NCBI GenBank assembly: GCA_977006965.1
Contig: OZ345378.1
Span: 1,984,001-2,048,000, forward strand
Origin: Phymatolithon calcareum
Taxonomy: Eukaryota; Rhodophyta; Florideophyceae; Hapalidiales
Reading direction: 5' to 3'
Length of the DNA: 64,000 nucleotides
A model generated the notes under the pieces. The model was not told the origin of the DNA. It searched no databases and saw only the letters and a program-made list of their open reading frames with translations. The translations under genes were made by a program, and so were the position numbers. Below are positions 22,690 to 32,947 of the stretch, one piece after another. Each line of letters begins with the position of its first letter. Positions within the stretch are counted from its first letter, which is position 1.

Positions 22690-25401
22690 CTTTCGAACGC
22701 CGTATCTCATTTCCAAGCTAACGTCGAGCCATGCTTCGCGGAGTTGCGAAACAACATGAAGGCCTGTCTGGACGACTTCCGCCTCCATGCACCTAACGAG
22801 GCTCCACTGATCAATAAAATGGAGCGATTTCTATCCACATGCGAGTAAAAGAACTTATTCCTCTCGGCCCGCAAGTGCGTGCTGTTTTCAACTTCGCTGC
22901 CTTGGTGCGTACGAGTGATCTCTGCGGATGGTTACACCATGGACCCCGCGCGCCTGTCGGGGCTCAAAGACATGGCGCCTCCAAAAACGGCCGATGAGCT
23001 CGCCGAGTTTATTTACTGCGTCCACTGGATGAGTATCACCATCCCCGAGTTTTCGAAGCGCATCGCACCACTGGTTTCGGTGCTAGAGGAGGCCTACAAA
23101 AAGGCCGGTAAAGGAACGAAACGGGACATCAAGCATCGCGCTGCAAAGCTTGTCTTGGGTCTCTGACCAAGAACGATCAATCCTGAATTTACAAGACAGC
23201 CTCCGCAACGCTGTTAAATGTCTTTCTGCGACTCGGAAAAGATTCCTTGTGCTTTCACAGATGCATCGAACCGATTCTTGTCCGGTTTCACCACGCATAC
23301 TACCGCAGAGGACCTGCTCAAGCCTCTTGCTTAACAGGGTCAGGAGCCGCTAGCCTTCCTGGGCTCCGATTTCAAGGGTGCACAATTGCATTGGACTACG
23401 TTCGAGAAAGAGGCATTTACTATTTATCAAACATTCGATAGAATGGACTACTTGCTTCTCGGACAGCACCGTACGCACATCTTCACTAACCACCGGAGCC
23501 TTCTATTCATCTTTGCACCTCTTGCCCTCGAGAACGCACTTGGGCGGCACGTGGTATCGAAGGTTCAGTGCTGGGATCTCTACCTCTCGCGCTTCTCGTA
23601 TGCCATCGAGCACGTCAGAGGTTCCGAAAACGTGTTTGCTGTACTGCTAACGCGATGGACACGCGGCTATCGCACCGAGCGCCAACATCTCCACGCGCAG
23701 AGTGTGGTTCTGCAGGATGCAGATCAAGTCATCCCATTACAGACAGACTTCTTGTGGTCGGACTTGGACGCATTCCGGTGCGAGCAGCGCATGGCATCTG
23801 TAAATCGACCACAGTAACTCGTGTGTGATGAAGGCGATCATCTGTGGAAACATAACGGGCGGATCTGGGTACCCGACAGCTGCCCTGAGCTGCAACTCAA
23901 AGTCCTAGTTGTATAGCACTGCAAAAAAATTGGGCACCGCGGCCTGGACGGAGCGACAAGCGTCGTGAGCGAGGCGTTTTGGTGGCTCGGAATGCGCGAG
24001 GCTTCCAAGCAAATGGTTCGTGGATGATAACGTTCTATTATCACAAGGAGTGGCGCATTGATTCCGTGCCCACTTGGAAACGCGCTACATGGGAAGCGAC
24101 CAAACGAGGTTGTGCACATGGACTACTTGTTCATGGGTCCGGGAGTAGGCGACAAGAAATACCTTCTCATCATCCGCGACGACTTCTCTTCATACGCATG
24201 GCTCTGGCCGACAGAATCCTGCACTGGTGAGGCCGCGGCAGATGATGCTCTACTGACATTGTTCGGGTCTTTTGGCAGCATGGGATGATTGGTGTCGGAC
24301 CAAGGGACTCGTTTCAAGAACACCCTCATTCGTGACATGACTACTGAGGCCCGCGCGCATCATCACTTCACAACCGCGTAATCTCTGTGGGCCAACGGAA
24401 CCGTCGAACGGGTTTTTCGAGAGGTCCTCCGCGCCAGCAGAGCGCTTCTGAGCGCGTGGTCTCTTGCCGAAAGGGACTGGCCGGCTGTTACTGAATGCGT
24501 ACAGAGCGTTCTGAATCACGCACTTATCCGACGCCTTGGTCAAAGTGCCGGCGTCGCTCCTGGCGTATATCGTACGCCGCTGGAGGTATTTACTGGTCAC
24601 AAACCAGTCCGCTCACTACTACGCGCGATGCCTGCCGCACAATATCAAACTGCTCGTACTGCGGACGAGCTGCACGCGAGGTTCGAATTGGACATCGACC
24701 GGACACAAGAGGCTTTAGCGGAAATGCATCGAGACGTTGCCGAACTCATCACATCATAGCGGCGCCGCCAAATTGCGGCACATAACAGACGTACAAACGT
24801 GCACGCATCCAACTTCTCTACAGGAGATTTCGTTCTTGTACGCCGCGCCGCCGCCGATGGTCACAATCTGAGTTTCATCTGGACCGGACCACGTCGAGTC
24901 GTGGACGTCAAGTCGTACCATGGCAACATCATCGAGAACCTTGTGAATAGAAAACGCGAAGTCACAGATGCCCGCCGATTGCAACTCTACAGCGCGGATA
25001 TGGGCGGAAAGCCTGTGTCTCAGCAGCTGCTGCGCGATGCCAGCCAAAATGAATCTCGCTACGAAATTTTTCACGCTCTCTGCGGTATCCGTACCGACGA
25101 CGGCGACATTAAAATTCAAGTTGAATTGGACGGACTTCCCGACGAGGTGGACGATATCTGGGAACCACTCAAACAGCTCTCTGAAGACGTGTCCGACGTG
25201 CTGGACAACTTCCTCCGCAGCTACAGTAACAATGTGATCAAGCGACAAGCGCTCGCGCGTCTCAATCTCAACAAACGCCTGATTGCGGTACTCTGGAAAC
25301 TATTCACGGGGCTCTGTAACAATCGCCGCACTCGCCGAAGTGTCCCGTACCTAATTTCACGCCTTTTCGGGCATATGCGTTATTTTTGCTTCGGAGGCTG
25401 A
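22690..25401 (+). pseudogene. Ty3/gypsy pol fragment: RT, RNase H, integrase, chromodomain
   Basis: The plus strand starts inside the reverse transcriptase. LDDF (equivalent to the YMDD box) and ERFLSTCE are followed by GYTMDPARLSGLKDM and KTADELAEFI, then RNase H features (FEKEAFTIYQTFDRMDYLL, TNHRSL, HVRGSEN). The integrase has HCKKIGHRG (part of the zinc domain), VHMDYLF (first Asp), VSDQGTRFKN (second Asp) and NGTVERVFRE (Glu). The C-terminus (24799-25272) ends with a chromodomain-like block (RYEIFHALCGI, DDIWEPLKQLSEDV). Many stops and frame changes are present. Protease and the front of RT are missing. The chromodomain suggests a chromovirus lineage. Confidence 0.8.
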
Positions 25402-26305
25402 CAGGAGCTTCGGTGAATTGATCGACGCCGAAGGACACAATAATCAAGCGGTTAATACTGAAGTATATGTCCGGCGAATTTGTGCGCGTGCGAGCATGAA
25501 GTGTGCCAAGCTGGCCAGCTCTAGGCGGTGACGGCGCATCTGCGCGTGCGTAGAGACAATAGCGGGCAACGGAATGGGCGCGACACAACATTGAGTACTG
25601 CTTCGTCTTAACTTTACAGTGTTTGAATTTCTACCTCATATAGGCAGGTCTTTAGCGATCCCGGACTTCAGGTAGAGGCACATCGCCATCAAGTTCTTCC
25701 ACGACATTCAGCGCGCTCTATCCCTGGGAAAGTGCTACAAGTCTGACCAAGTTTTTATAACTCTATTATCCGAAGCCCCTCAGAAATAACATCCAAAACG
25801 GGGTAAAATTTGTTCTGGAGAAGACGGATTGCTGGATCAGTCCGTCCGAATCGATTGCTATTTCAGATTCCAGCAAAGTAATGCTCGATACAGTATGATG
25901 TCCTTTCCGATCTATCATTGTTGCTATATGCAGCAACAGCATCACTCGATCAATTTTCGTTAATAAAAGCTCGGGCCCTGGCATGAACACGTGAATTGGA
26001 CACCATTCCGCCAAACCTCATCCGACACTCCTCGACGTTGTTTCTTTTACCTTCTCCGCTCTTCTGGTCACAGTCCTTCTAGCCTCTATCACGCACAGCG
26101 GATATGCTGCCTCTGCGCCGAACCTGCCCCATCCCTCTTGCCCGAAGTCGAACACCATCACCGGGACTGGCGGTTGAAGTACCTCCATTAATACCTCGAT
26201 TGCAGTAATCACAGCTGGCTCGCGTCCGAAAAGGAATCTGCCGTAATCGCACGAAAAATCTTTTCGACATTTACAAGATTCTGTTAACATACCTTCAGTC
26301 TCAGA
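25402..26305. other. No gene recognised
   Basis: Short frames occur on both strands without motifs. It may include the missing 3' end of the gypsy element. No repeat was identified. Confidence 0.35.
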
Positions 26306-26925
26306 ACGTGGTGAATATTCATGGAAAATATGTGCCGGTCTACGAGGACTATTTCTATGACTATGGCTACGTGTATGCCAATCAGGAACCATCGATATAA
26401 CCATATGGGTCCCACAGCAACGGTTATGTCGGAACCGGGCCTGTGGCCTTCGAGGTTCCAGTTGCATTGTCTTCGGCAGTCATCGACAGCGCTGTTCTAT
26501 AAGGCGCTACTTCGGTCGACGGTGTGACTTTCAAGAGTGACCCGATCGAGTTCCAGGCTGCGCGAAAAGTCGTTATTGATGACGCGGTGAAGAATTTTAA
26601 GAAGAAGTCATCCGCCGCTGCTCTGGCTTTTGGAAAGTCTATGGCAAAGCTGTATCGATCAAGTTCCGAAATTATGCTGCATATGGCAATTATTATGGAG
26701 GCTCTCCTTATTATGGATGACATTGTGCCACACGTGAGCAAAGCATCACGGCGCTTGATGATGTTTCCTTCTATATGTGGTGGTTCTGCAGATTACGCTT
26801 TAAGAGCCAGATATGTCCACTTGTGGTCCAAGAATGCGGCCGCAAAACAGTTATTCGTGACGATCCGTAGTGACCGCTTTCTTCTCAAGATAGGGACTAG
26901 AAAACTGCCTCAGACAGATCAATAG
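26306..26925 (+). pseudogene. Decayed Tyr/Gly-rich protein gene
   Basis: One plus-strand frame contains YVPVYEDYFYDYGYVYANQE, a stop, then PYGSHSNGYVGTGPVAFEVP, another stop, and the open frame 26524-26925. A second frame around 26650-26710 reads NYAAYGNYYGGSPYYG, so a further frameshift has separated a Tyr/Gly-rich tail. Tyr/Gly-rich sequences of this kind occur in extracellular matrix or cell-wall proteins, but no family is recognised here. Upstream start and signal peptide were not located. Confidence 0.4.
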
Positions 26926-27028
26926 ACAGATATGCAACCAATGAGATGCTATTAGGTAGCATCCCCAATATATATCTCTATCTGTTGTCCCACATCTATC
27001 GTTGCCGGCGTAGTCAGCCTTCACCGTT

Positions 27029-27526
27029 ATGGACTCCCGCTCTCTTGAAGCAGATACCGCAGCCGCTGCTTGCTGCGCTACCGTGGCGTTACGCGCATCA
27101 GCGTACTTTACTGTTTCTGACACGAATCGAATTCCGACTCCCGCATATGCACGCAATGCTATTCCTCGCACTTATTTTTCACGCTGCTCGACACCTTGGC
27201 CTCGCCTTCTGACTTATGCACGAGTCGGTAACTTTATTACCTGGATTAGCATTCCCAAACATCTTGTGACAGACAGAATTCTCCCCCTCCTTGAGCTCGA
27301 GAGAGGCAAGGTCAATTGGGGGAGCTCGTACCGGCATGGATCGAAGAGAGACGGAAGAGGCCCACAAGTTGACAGTTTTGACTTGGTAGGGCTGGCGCTG
27401 TGGTTCGTAAAGTCCAGAGACTCCATTTACAAAATGTGCCCAATCTTTGGGCTCGTTCCTAGCTCAGGGACATGCACGGAACAGTGGAAAGGGTACATTC
27501 CGCGCACATACGGGGCAATGCCATAG
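27029..27526 (+). pseudogene. PIF/Harbinger-like transposase fragment (N-terminal part)
   Basis: Within the open frame, the segment from ITWISIPKHLVTDRILPLLE to VDSFDLVGLALWFVKSRDS and YKMCPIFGLVPSS resembles the helix-turn-helix region that precedes the DDE domain in PIF/Harbinger transposases. The catalytic part is absent; a GC-rich sequence follows the stop at 27526. The start is uncertain because the first 60 codons show no similarity to the family pattern. Confidence 0.45.
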
Positions 27527-27546
27527 TCGGAATGGACCGCGACCTA

Positions 27547-27836
27547 GCGGTGCGCACTAGGGATGGGCGGCAGGGCGCAGCGCGGCGCACGTCCAGATGC
27601 GGCAGCAAGTAGCTGCGCAGCGCGAGGCAGAGGTTAGGCAGCAGGCTCGGCGCGGCGCAGGAGGGTCCGCGATGGACGGGCTCTGCCATGGGACGATGGC
27701 AGGCGACGGAAAGCCTTAAGTAAAGTTTGTTCTGAGCGTGGGATACGCGCAACGGACAACGTGAGCAATTCCCGTAGCCGTTGCGGCGATATGCGCAACG
27801 GGCAAATTGAGCAATGATGGTGGCCATTGCGGCGGC
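27547..27836 (+). repeat. GC-rich segment with a 49-bp tandem duplication
   Basis: A Gly/Arg-codon-like GC-rich stretch (27547-27720) is followed by two imperfect copies of a unit containing GCGCAACGGRCAAMNTGAGCAAT and CCRTTGCGGC, at about 27739 and 27788. Nothing else explains this stretch. Confidence 0.45.
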
Positions 27837-28300
27837 ATTAGAGGATTATATTGTGTATCGGAAATATGGTATAGTGGCCCTTCGGTCTTTGGCGACACGT
27901 GACACACGTGGAGGTAACCCAGGAGGGAACTGTAAGGTAGGATGTTTACTTCATCATATGTCATACTGTACTTACTACAGGGTTAGCTACGTAGCATTGC
28001 AGTAGTGCCACGTTGCCAACGACGGTTATCGCAGGCCATATAGGCTCCACCCTGGCACCGAAGGGTAAACAACCAAGCTTGGCTTCACTTGGAGAGTCTT
28101 CAGAAGGTCGATCTAGCCCACCACAAGTCTCCTCTCTGGATATTCAAGCGCTCCCAAAGAGCCTCTCAAGTGTTTTCTGTGCACCGATCTCCATATCTGC
28201 GCTCCAGCGCTTCTCTTCACACCCAGAGTTGGGCACCGGACCTCTGAGGAGTCCGGTGCTACCTGAAACTCTCCTTACGTCCGCCCTTTGGGCGTCAGCA

Positions 28301-28432
28301 CATTATCCGTGCCATTATCCCACAAAACTGCCGACTTCGGCACATTCCCCGTGCTATTGTCGCTACGCGACTCCCGATCTCGGTACATAACTTGTGCTAA
28401 TGTCGCTACGCGACTGCCGACCTCGAAGAAGC
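28301..28432 (+). repeat. Three imperfect tandem copies of a 43-bp unit
   Basis: Copies start at about 28301 (CATTATCCGTGCCATTATC), 28343 (CATTCCCCGTGCTATTGTC) and 28386 (CATAACTTGTGCTAATGTC). Each ends in a CTSCCGAYYTCG element; copies 2 and 3 share GTCGCTACGCGACT, itself partly palindromic. Confidence 0.6.
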
Positions 28433-30358
28433 TAACCATCGTCCCCAGTGTGCTTCCACGCTACCGACGTGTCTTTAGGACTAGCACCGCAAGTGCCATC
28501 GACACCCTCGTGTCGTTATCCTACGAGAAAGTCTATCGCAAAAGGCTATCATAAAGTGTAAAAGTGTCATTTCCGAATGATCCCGACACGTCGACAGATG
28601 AACAGATCTGTCAATCTGTTAATTACTGAATGTACCCATTCAGAGCCCATCGGAGAGTGTTCGAAAGAATTAATAATTGCAACACTGTGGAGGCTTTCAA
28701 TAAACTGTTTCTCATTACTTGTTTTCGATGGGAGCAGAACTCAAGAAGACGGGGTTTTGAAACTATCTGAGAACAAGAAGAGCGAACAAACTACTGATAA
28801 TCGTTAAACTCTCAACAGAGTTGATTCTACAGTTCTCTGTGTTCATCTTTCTTAAAGATTCCAAAACGTCAAACCTTAGAAGGTTTAAGTTGTGAACAGA
28901 AAAGACAATAGTCAAAATATGGACCTCTCTCTCAGCGTTTCGGTTAATTATGGTCCATTGAGACATTCATCACATATCAAGAAGTCAAAACAGCACTTGA
29001 TCAAGCAATGCTCGTATTCTCATGGTACAGTGTGGCTTTTCAAAAAAGTATGGTAAAATAATTCATCGCATGATAGCAATTTTGATCTCTGGCAACGACT
29101 ACACCTAAAATATTAGATTAGACCCACTGCTTCTGTTCCTAAACTTGGTTCAGGGTTGAAAATTTCCAAGAACAATGATCAAGATTCAGTCTTCAGGATC
29201 ATTTCTAATCGGGAAATGCAACAACAGCAATACTTGACGTTGTCATAATTACTACTTTCACGGTAAAGTTTTAAGCGAAGGTAGCATATGTGAAGTGGTG
29301 TGGACCCGCAGGGTACGGGACCACAATCCCACTCAATACAACAAAGCAACATTATTCAATTTAGAAATGTCCAGTTGATAGATAAGAGCATCTCGAACGG
29401 CGTTGCCAAAAATCTATTTTGTAAGAAATTAATAATAAGATAGTGGGTTGCGGGAAATATCGACCTCTCCAGCGCATGGCCTTTACAGGAAATTATGTTT
29501 CGTATTGCAAACTGTAAGTATATGTGGAGAAGCACGTCTTCCAAATTGCTCTTCTTCCTATGAACTAAGGGGGTCTTTGACGGAATCTCATCATAATTGG
29601 CCCATAGAGCCTGTATTATGCATAATGCTTATTTCGCAGGACTGTCCCTCGTTTTTCTGGTCCTCGTCGTCAAAAAGATATCATATTTGCTGCACGTAAC
29701 AGGCGTTCCGCTTTCTTCGCCCTTTTCGTGAACGATTTCACGAAACGCGCTCACTAAAACGGCGAAAACTTTAAGAGCCGATATCTCTGCCATGGACGAG
29801 AGCAGTATAAATTTTGCAGCGTATCCTCGATGATGTCGTGCGCCCCTACTGAAATATCAAGTTTGTCTTACGAAACTCTTACGTTTAGTACGAAATCTGG
29901 TCGCCTCAAAATGGCTAAATCGGCCGGAAACAGCGATTTCACGAATGTATTTCGGTCGATATCTCCGTAACGGTAACGAATTTCGTAAATGTTTTTCCAG
30001 AAAAGGCTTCCCCAGTGGATTATCTACAGGGTACAATCATGTCTGCAAAGTGTAGACCATTGTCTCCTTGAGAGATCGACGTCTAAAGTTCTCTAGAGTT
30101 CATGCGTTTCCCACGAAACAGCTGCCTCGGCGAAGGGCACGGAACCTTTCTTTGATACGGCACTGGGGTCAAAAAAGCGCACTAAATTGACGCAACTTGC
30201 AGTAGTGCAGGGATGCTGGAGGTTGGAGAATGCGCACGATCCAGACAGCAATGCAATACTAATTAATCTCAAAGGCAAGATATAGGAGTTTGCTAGACCC
30301 AAAATTCTTCCGTGGTCGAAGCAATTCTAAAGTTGTGAGATCGATATTTCCCGCAACC
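28433..30358. other. AT-rich DNA, no gene recognised
   Basis: Frames are short and without motifs. No element terminus, RNA gene or tandem repeat was seen. Confidence 0.4.
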
Positions 30359-32946
30359 CCTAGTGTCTAGTTTACTAACCACCTCAATTGAGGATAAATC
30401 CCTCAATTGAGGGGCTTTTTGAAAGCTCAAAAAAGTATGTAGAAAGAATGCGAAACAGAAAGTTCGCGCCAACTTTGGGAAGGCGGGCTTGTGTTCTGCC
30501 TGAGGAGTACCCAAGCTACGGCCTTAAATGGGCGTCGTTCGGCGGTAGGAACGAAATTACAATTTTCAGTTAGAAGAAGCGGACCTGCCATGTCACGAGA
30601 AAAAGACCCGCGCCGAGTGGTCGGCGCGTCCGTACACACTAAGGCAACATCAGTGACCAGTCTCGCAGAGTGTTGCAGGCTCTATGGAGCCTTTTCCAAG
30701 TCAAAAAAGGTGAACGGCACAGTTCTGGAGGTACTATGGAATGAAATCAATGGTCGCGCAAGCACATCGCTTCGCGTGAAATGGGTCTTAGTTCAGAAAC
30801 CGACTGAGAAAACTAAGATTAAGACACTCAAGATTGTTAACATCAAGGCAGGAAAGGTTGACGAAGGTTCTCCGTCCTCTCGAATGCTTGTATCAAGTCC
30901 CAGCACGCAGAACTCTGCACCACAAAATCCGGCTTACAGTACTCGTGGTCGTCCGTCTTCTTCGCCAAATGCCAGATTATTGTCCCCAGTCGCAACTACG
31001 AGCTCTCCAAACGGCACACAAGCTTCGATACAACCCTCAGAAGCTATGGACGCCCTATACCAGGCACTCTCGCCTACGCCATGCAAGGCTCTTGGGACCA
31101 GTTGTCGCAAGAGGAAGTAGATGTCATCACACCCGACCGCGAACCCAACGTTATTGCTCATGGAGTGCCATGGTACGAGCGACAAGTTTTATGCCCGATT
31201 GGTGGACGAATTCCACGTCAGTTCTGGACAGTTCGCACTCCACATGGAGATTTTATATCGGAAAATGGTGGTATTGGGCATCACACGCCCTATGATTGCT
31301 TTATGACCATGTTGCCGCAAGGTCACCTTCGAAAAATAGCAGCATGAACGTCCGCGAAGCTGAAACGAATCGCGCGAAAAAAGACTACGGTCACAGAGCT
31401 GATTAAGTTTTTCGGAATCCTCGTCCTCATGACAAGATTTGAGTTTTGCGCTAAGACAGATCTATGGCAGACTACCAGGCAGAACAAATACATTCCGGCT
31501 CCTTGTTTTTCAAACACTGGGATGTCAAGAGACAGGTTCACCGCATACCTTCGGTGCGTTACATTCAGCATACAACCTAGTGAAAGAGGCAGCATGTCTT
31601 CTGCGCAGTACCGCTGGGCGCTCGTTCAAGATTTTTTCGATGCCATAAACGAGCACCGAAAGCGCAATGTGTCGCCGTCGGACCTCATTTGCGTTGATGA
31701 GTCCATATCTCGCTGGTATGGCAACGGAGGTCATTGGCTTGATGTCGGACTACCTCAGTACATTGCGATTAACCGTAAGCCGGAGAACGGTTGCGAGATA
31801 CAGAACTCTGCATGTGGAAAAAGTGGGATAACGCTGCATCTCGAGCTCCTTACAACCGCAGAAGACGAGAAGAAAAAGGATTTCGAAGGCGAAATGGCCC
31901 ATGGTACAGCAGTTTTACGCCGTCTTGTTGCCGCATACTCTGGCACAAGGCGCATTGTCTGCGCGGATTCTTACTTTGCGAGTGTTGAATCTGCAGAGAT
32001 GCTTCTTCGTTTGGGCCTAAAATTCGTTGGAGTCATCAAAACGGCGACTAAGAAGAATCCCATGGACTACCTATCAAGAATTGAGATTTCAGAAAGAGGT
32101 CAATGTGTTTCTCTCGTTCGAAAATCCTTGAACGGTGAGCCGTTAATGATGGCGGCTCTTTGGGTTGACCGGGATCGCCGCTATTTTATTTCGACTACCT
32201 CTACGACACTGGAAGGCAAACCGCACAATCGTGTGCGTTGGCGTCAGCTTGAAGAAGGACCGTCTCGTGTTGAGCTTTCCGTGCCCCAGCCCGAGGTATG
32301 CGAGACGTACTACTCTGCGTGTGCGCAAATCGACAAGCACAATCGGTGCCGCCAAGAGAGTTTGGATCTTGAGAAGAAAGTCAACACCCTGGACTGGTCG
32401 TTCCGCGTTAACACATCCCTTTTGGCGATTTGTGTGGTTGACAGCTGGCTTTTATTCTCCGGTGCGCATGCAGAGTATCAGGATCACATGACGCAACGAA
32501 GGTATTATGAAGTGCTGGCCGAGCAACTCATCGATAACTCGTTCGATTCGCGTAATACTCATCGCCGCTCAACCACTCCTGAACGTACTTTTGTCTCCGG
32601 GAGCGGTGTTGGAACCCACTTAACCCCCACGAGAAAGAAAAGGAAGACTGCGGATGGCATGATGACTAATTTTGCTTCGCAAAAGAACTGCAGGGTCTGC
32701 AAAGTCAAGAAGACAACGCTGGTGTGCTCATCATGTAACAGGCTAGATGGTGCCGCAATATTCATTTGCGGCACGTCTACTGGCAGGAATTGCTTCGCGA
32801 AGCATGTGGAAGACATCCATGAGCTTGACGCTTTTGATGTGCCTGATAGTGAGTAGCTTTCATGCGCAAAAATTAAATGATTTTCGTTACCTCAATTGAG
32901 GGAGAAGTGCCTCTCAATTGAGGAAAAATTTCAGTAAACTAGACAC
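30359..32946 (+). mobile_element. piggyBac-type DNA transposon, nearly full length (element 1)
   Basis: The left end CCTAGTGTCTAGTTTACT (30359-30376) has its inverted counterpart AGTAAACTAGACAC at 32933-32946. Just inside each end are two copies of the palindrome CCTCAATTGAGG or a one-base variant (30382, 30401; 32890, 32912), about 20 bp apart. The transposase gene fills the interior on the plus strand. No TTAA target duplication is visible. The right end lacks the outermost TAGG and is directly fused to element 2. Confidence 0.88.
30388..32856 (+). pseudogene. piggyBac-type transposase (DDE) with two frameshifts and one stop
   Basis: Pieces read 30388-30573, 30491-31120, 31081-31347 and 31429-32856. 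Comparison with the second element shows frame changes near 30570 and 31070, plus an in-frame TGA at 31345-31347 (likely CGA to TGA). The 475-codon main piece contains the DDE core: LICVDESISRWYG (first Asp), RIVCADSYFASVESAEMLL (second Asp) and CAQIDKHNRCRQ (third Asp). A C-terminal cysteine-rich finger begins CRVCKVKKTTLVCSSC and ends CGTSTGRNCFAKHVEDIH. The stop at 32854-32856 lies 34 bp before the right subterminal repeats. The protein is unlikely to be made intact. Confidence 0.9.
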
Positions 32947-32947
32947 G

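Larger units (their letters stand above)
21545..25401. mobile_element. Rearranged Ty3/gypsy chromovirus-like element
   Basis: Gag on the minus strand and pol on the plus strand meet head to head between 22497 and about 22690. LTRs, primer-binding site and polypurine tract were not recognised on either side. Confidence 0.55.

Noticed and set aside
24754-25248. 164-codon minus-strand frame
   Set aside because: It is antisense to the chromodomain region of the gypsy pol; the plus strand carries the recognisable domain.
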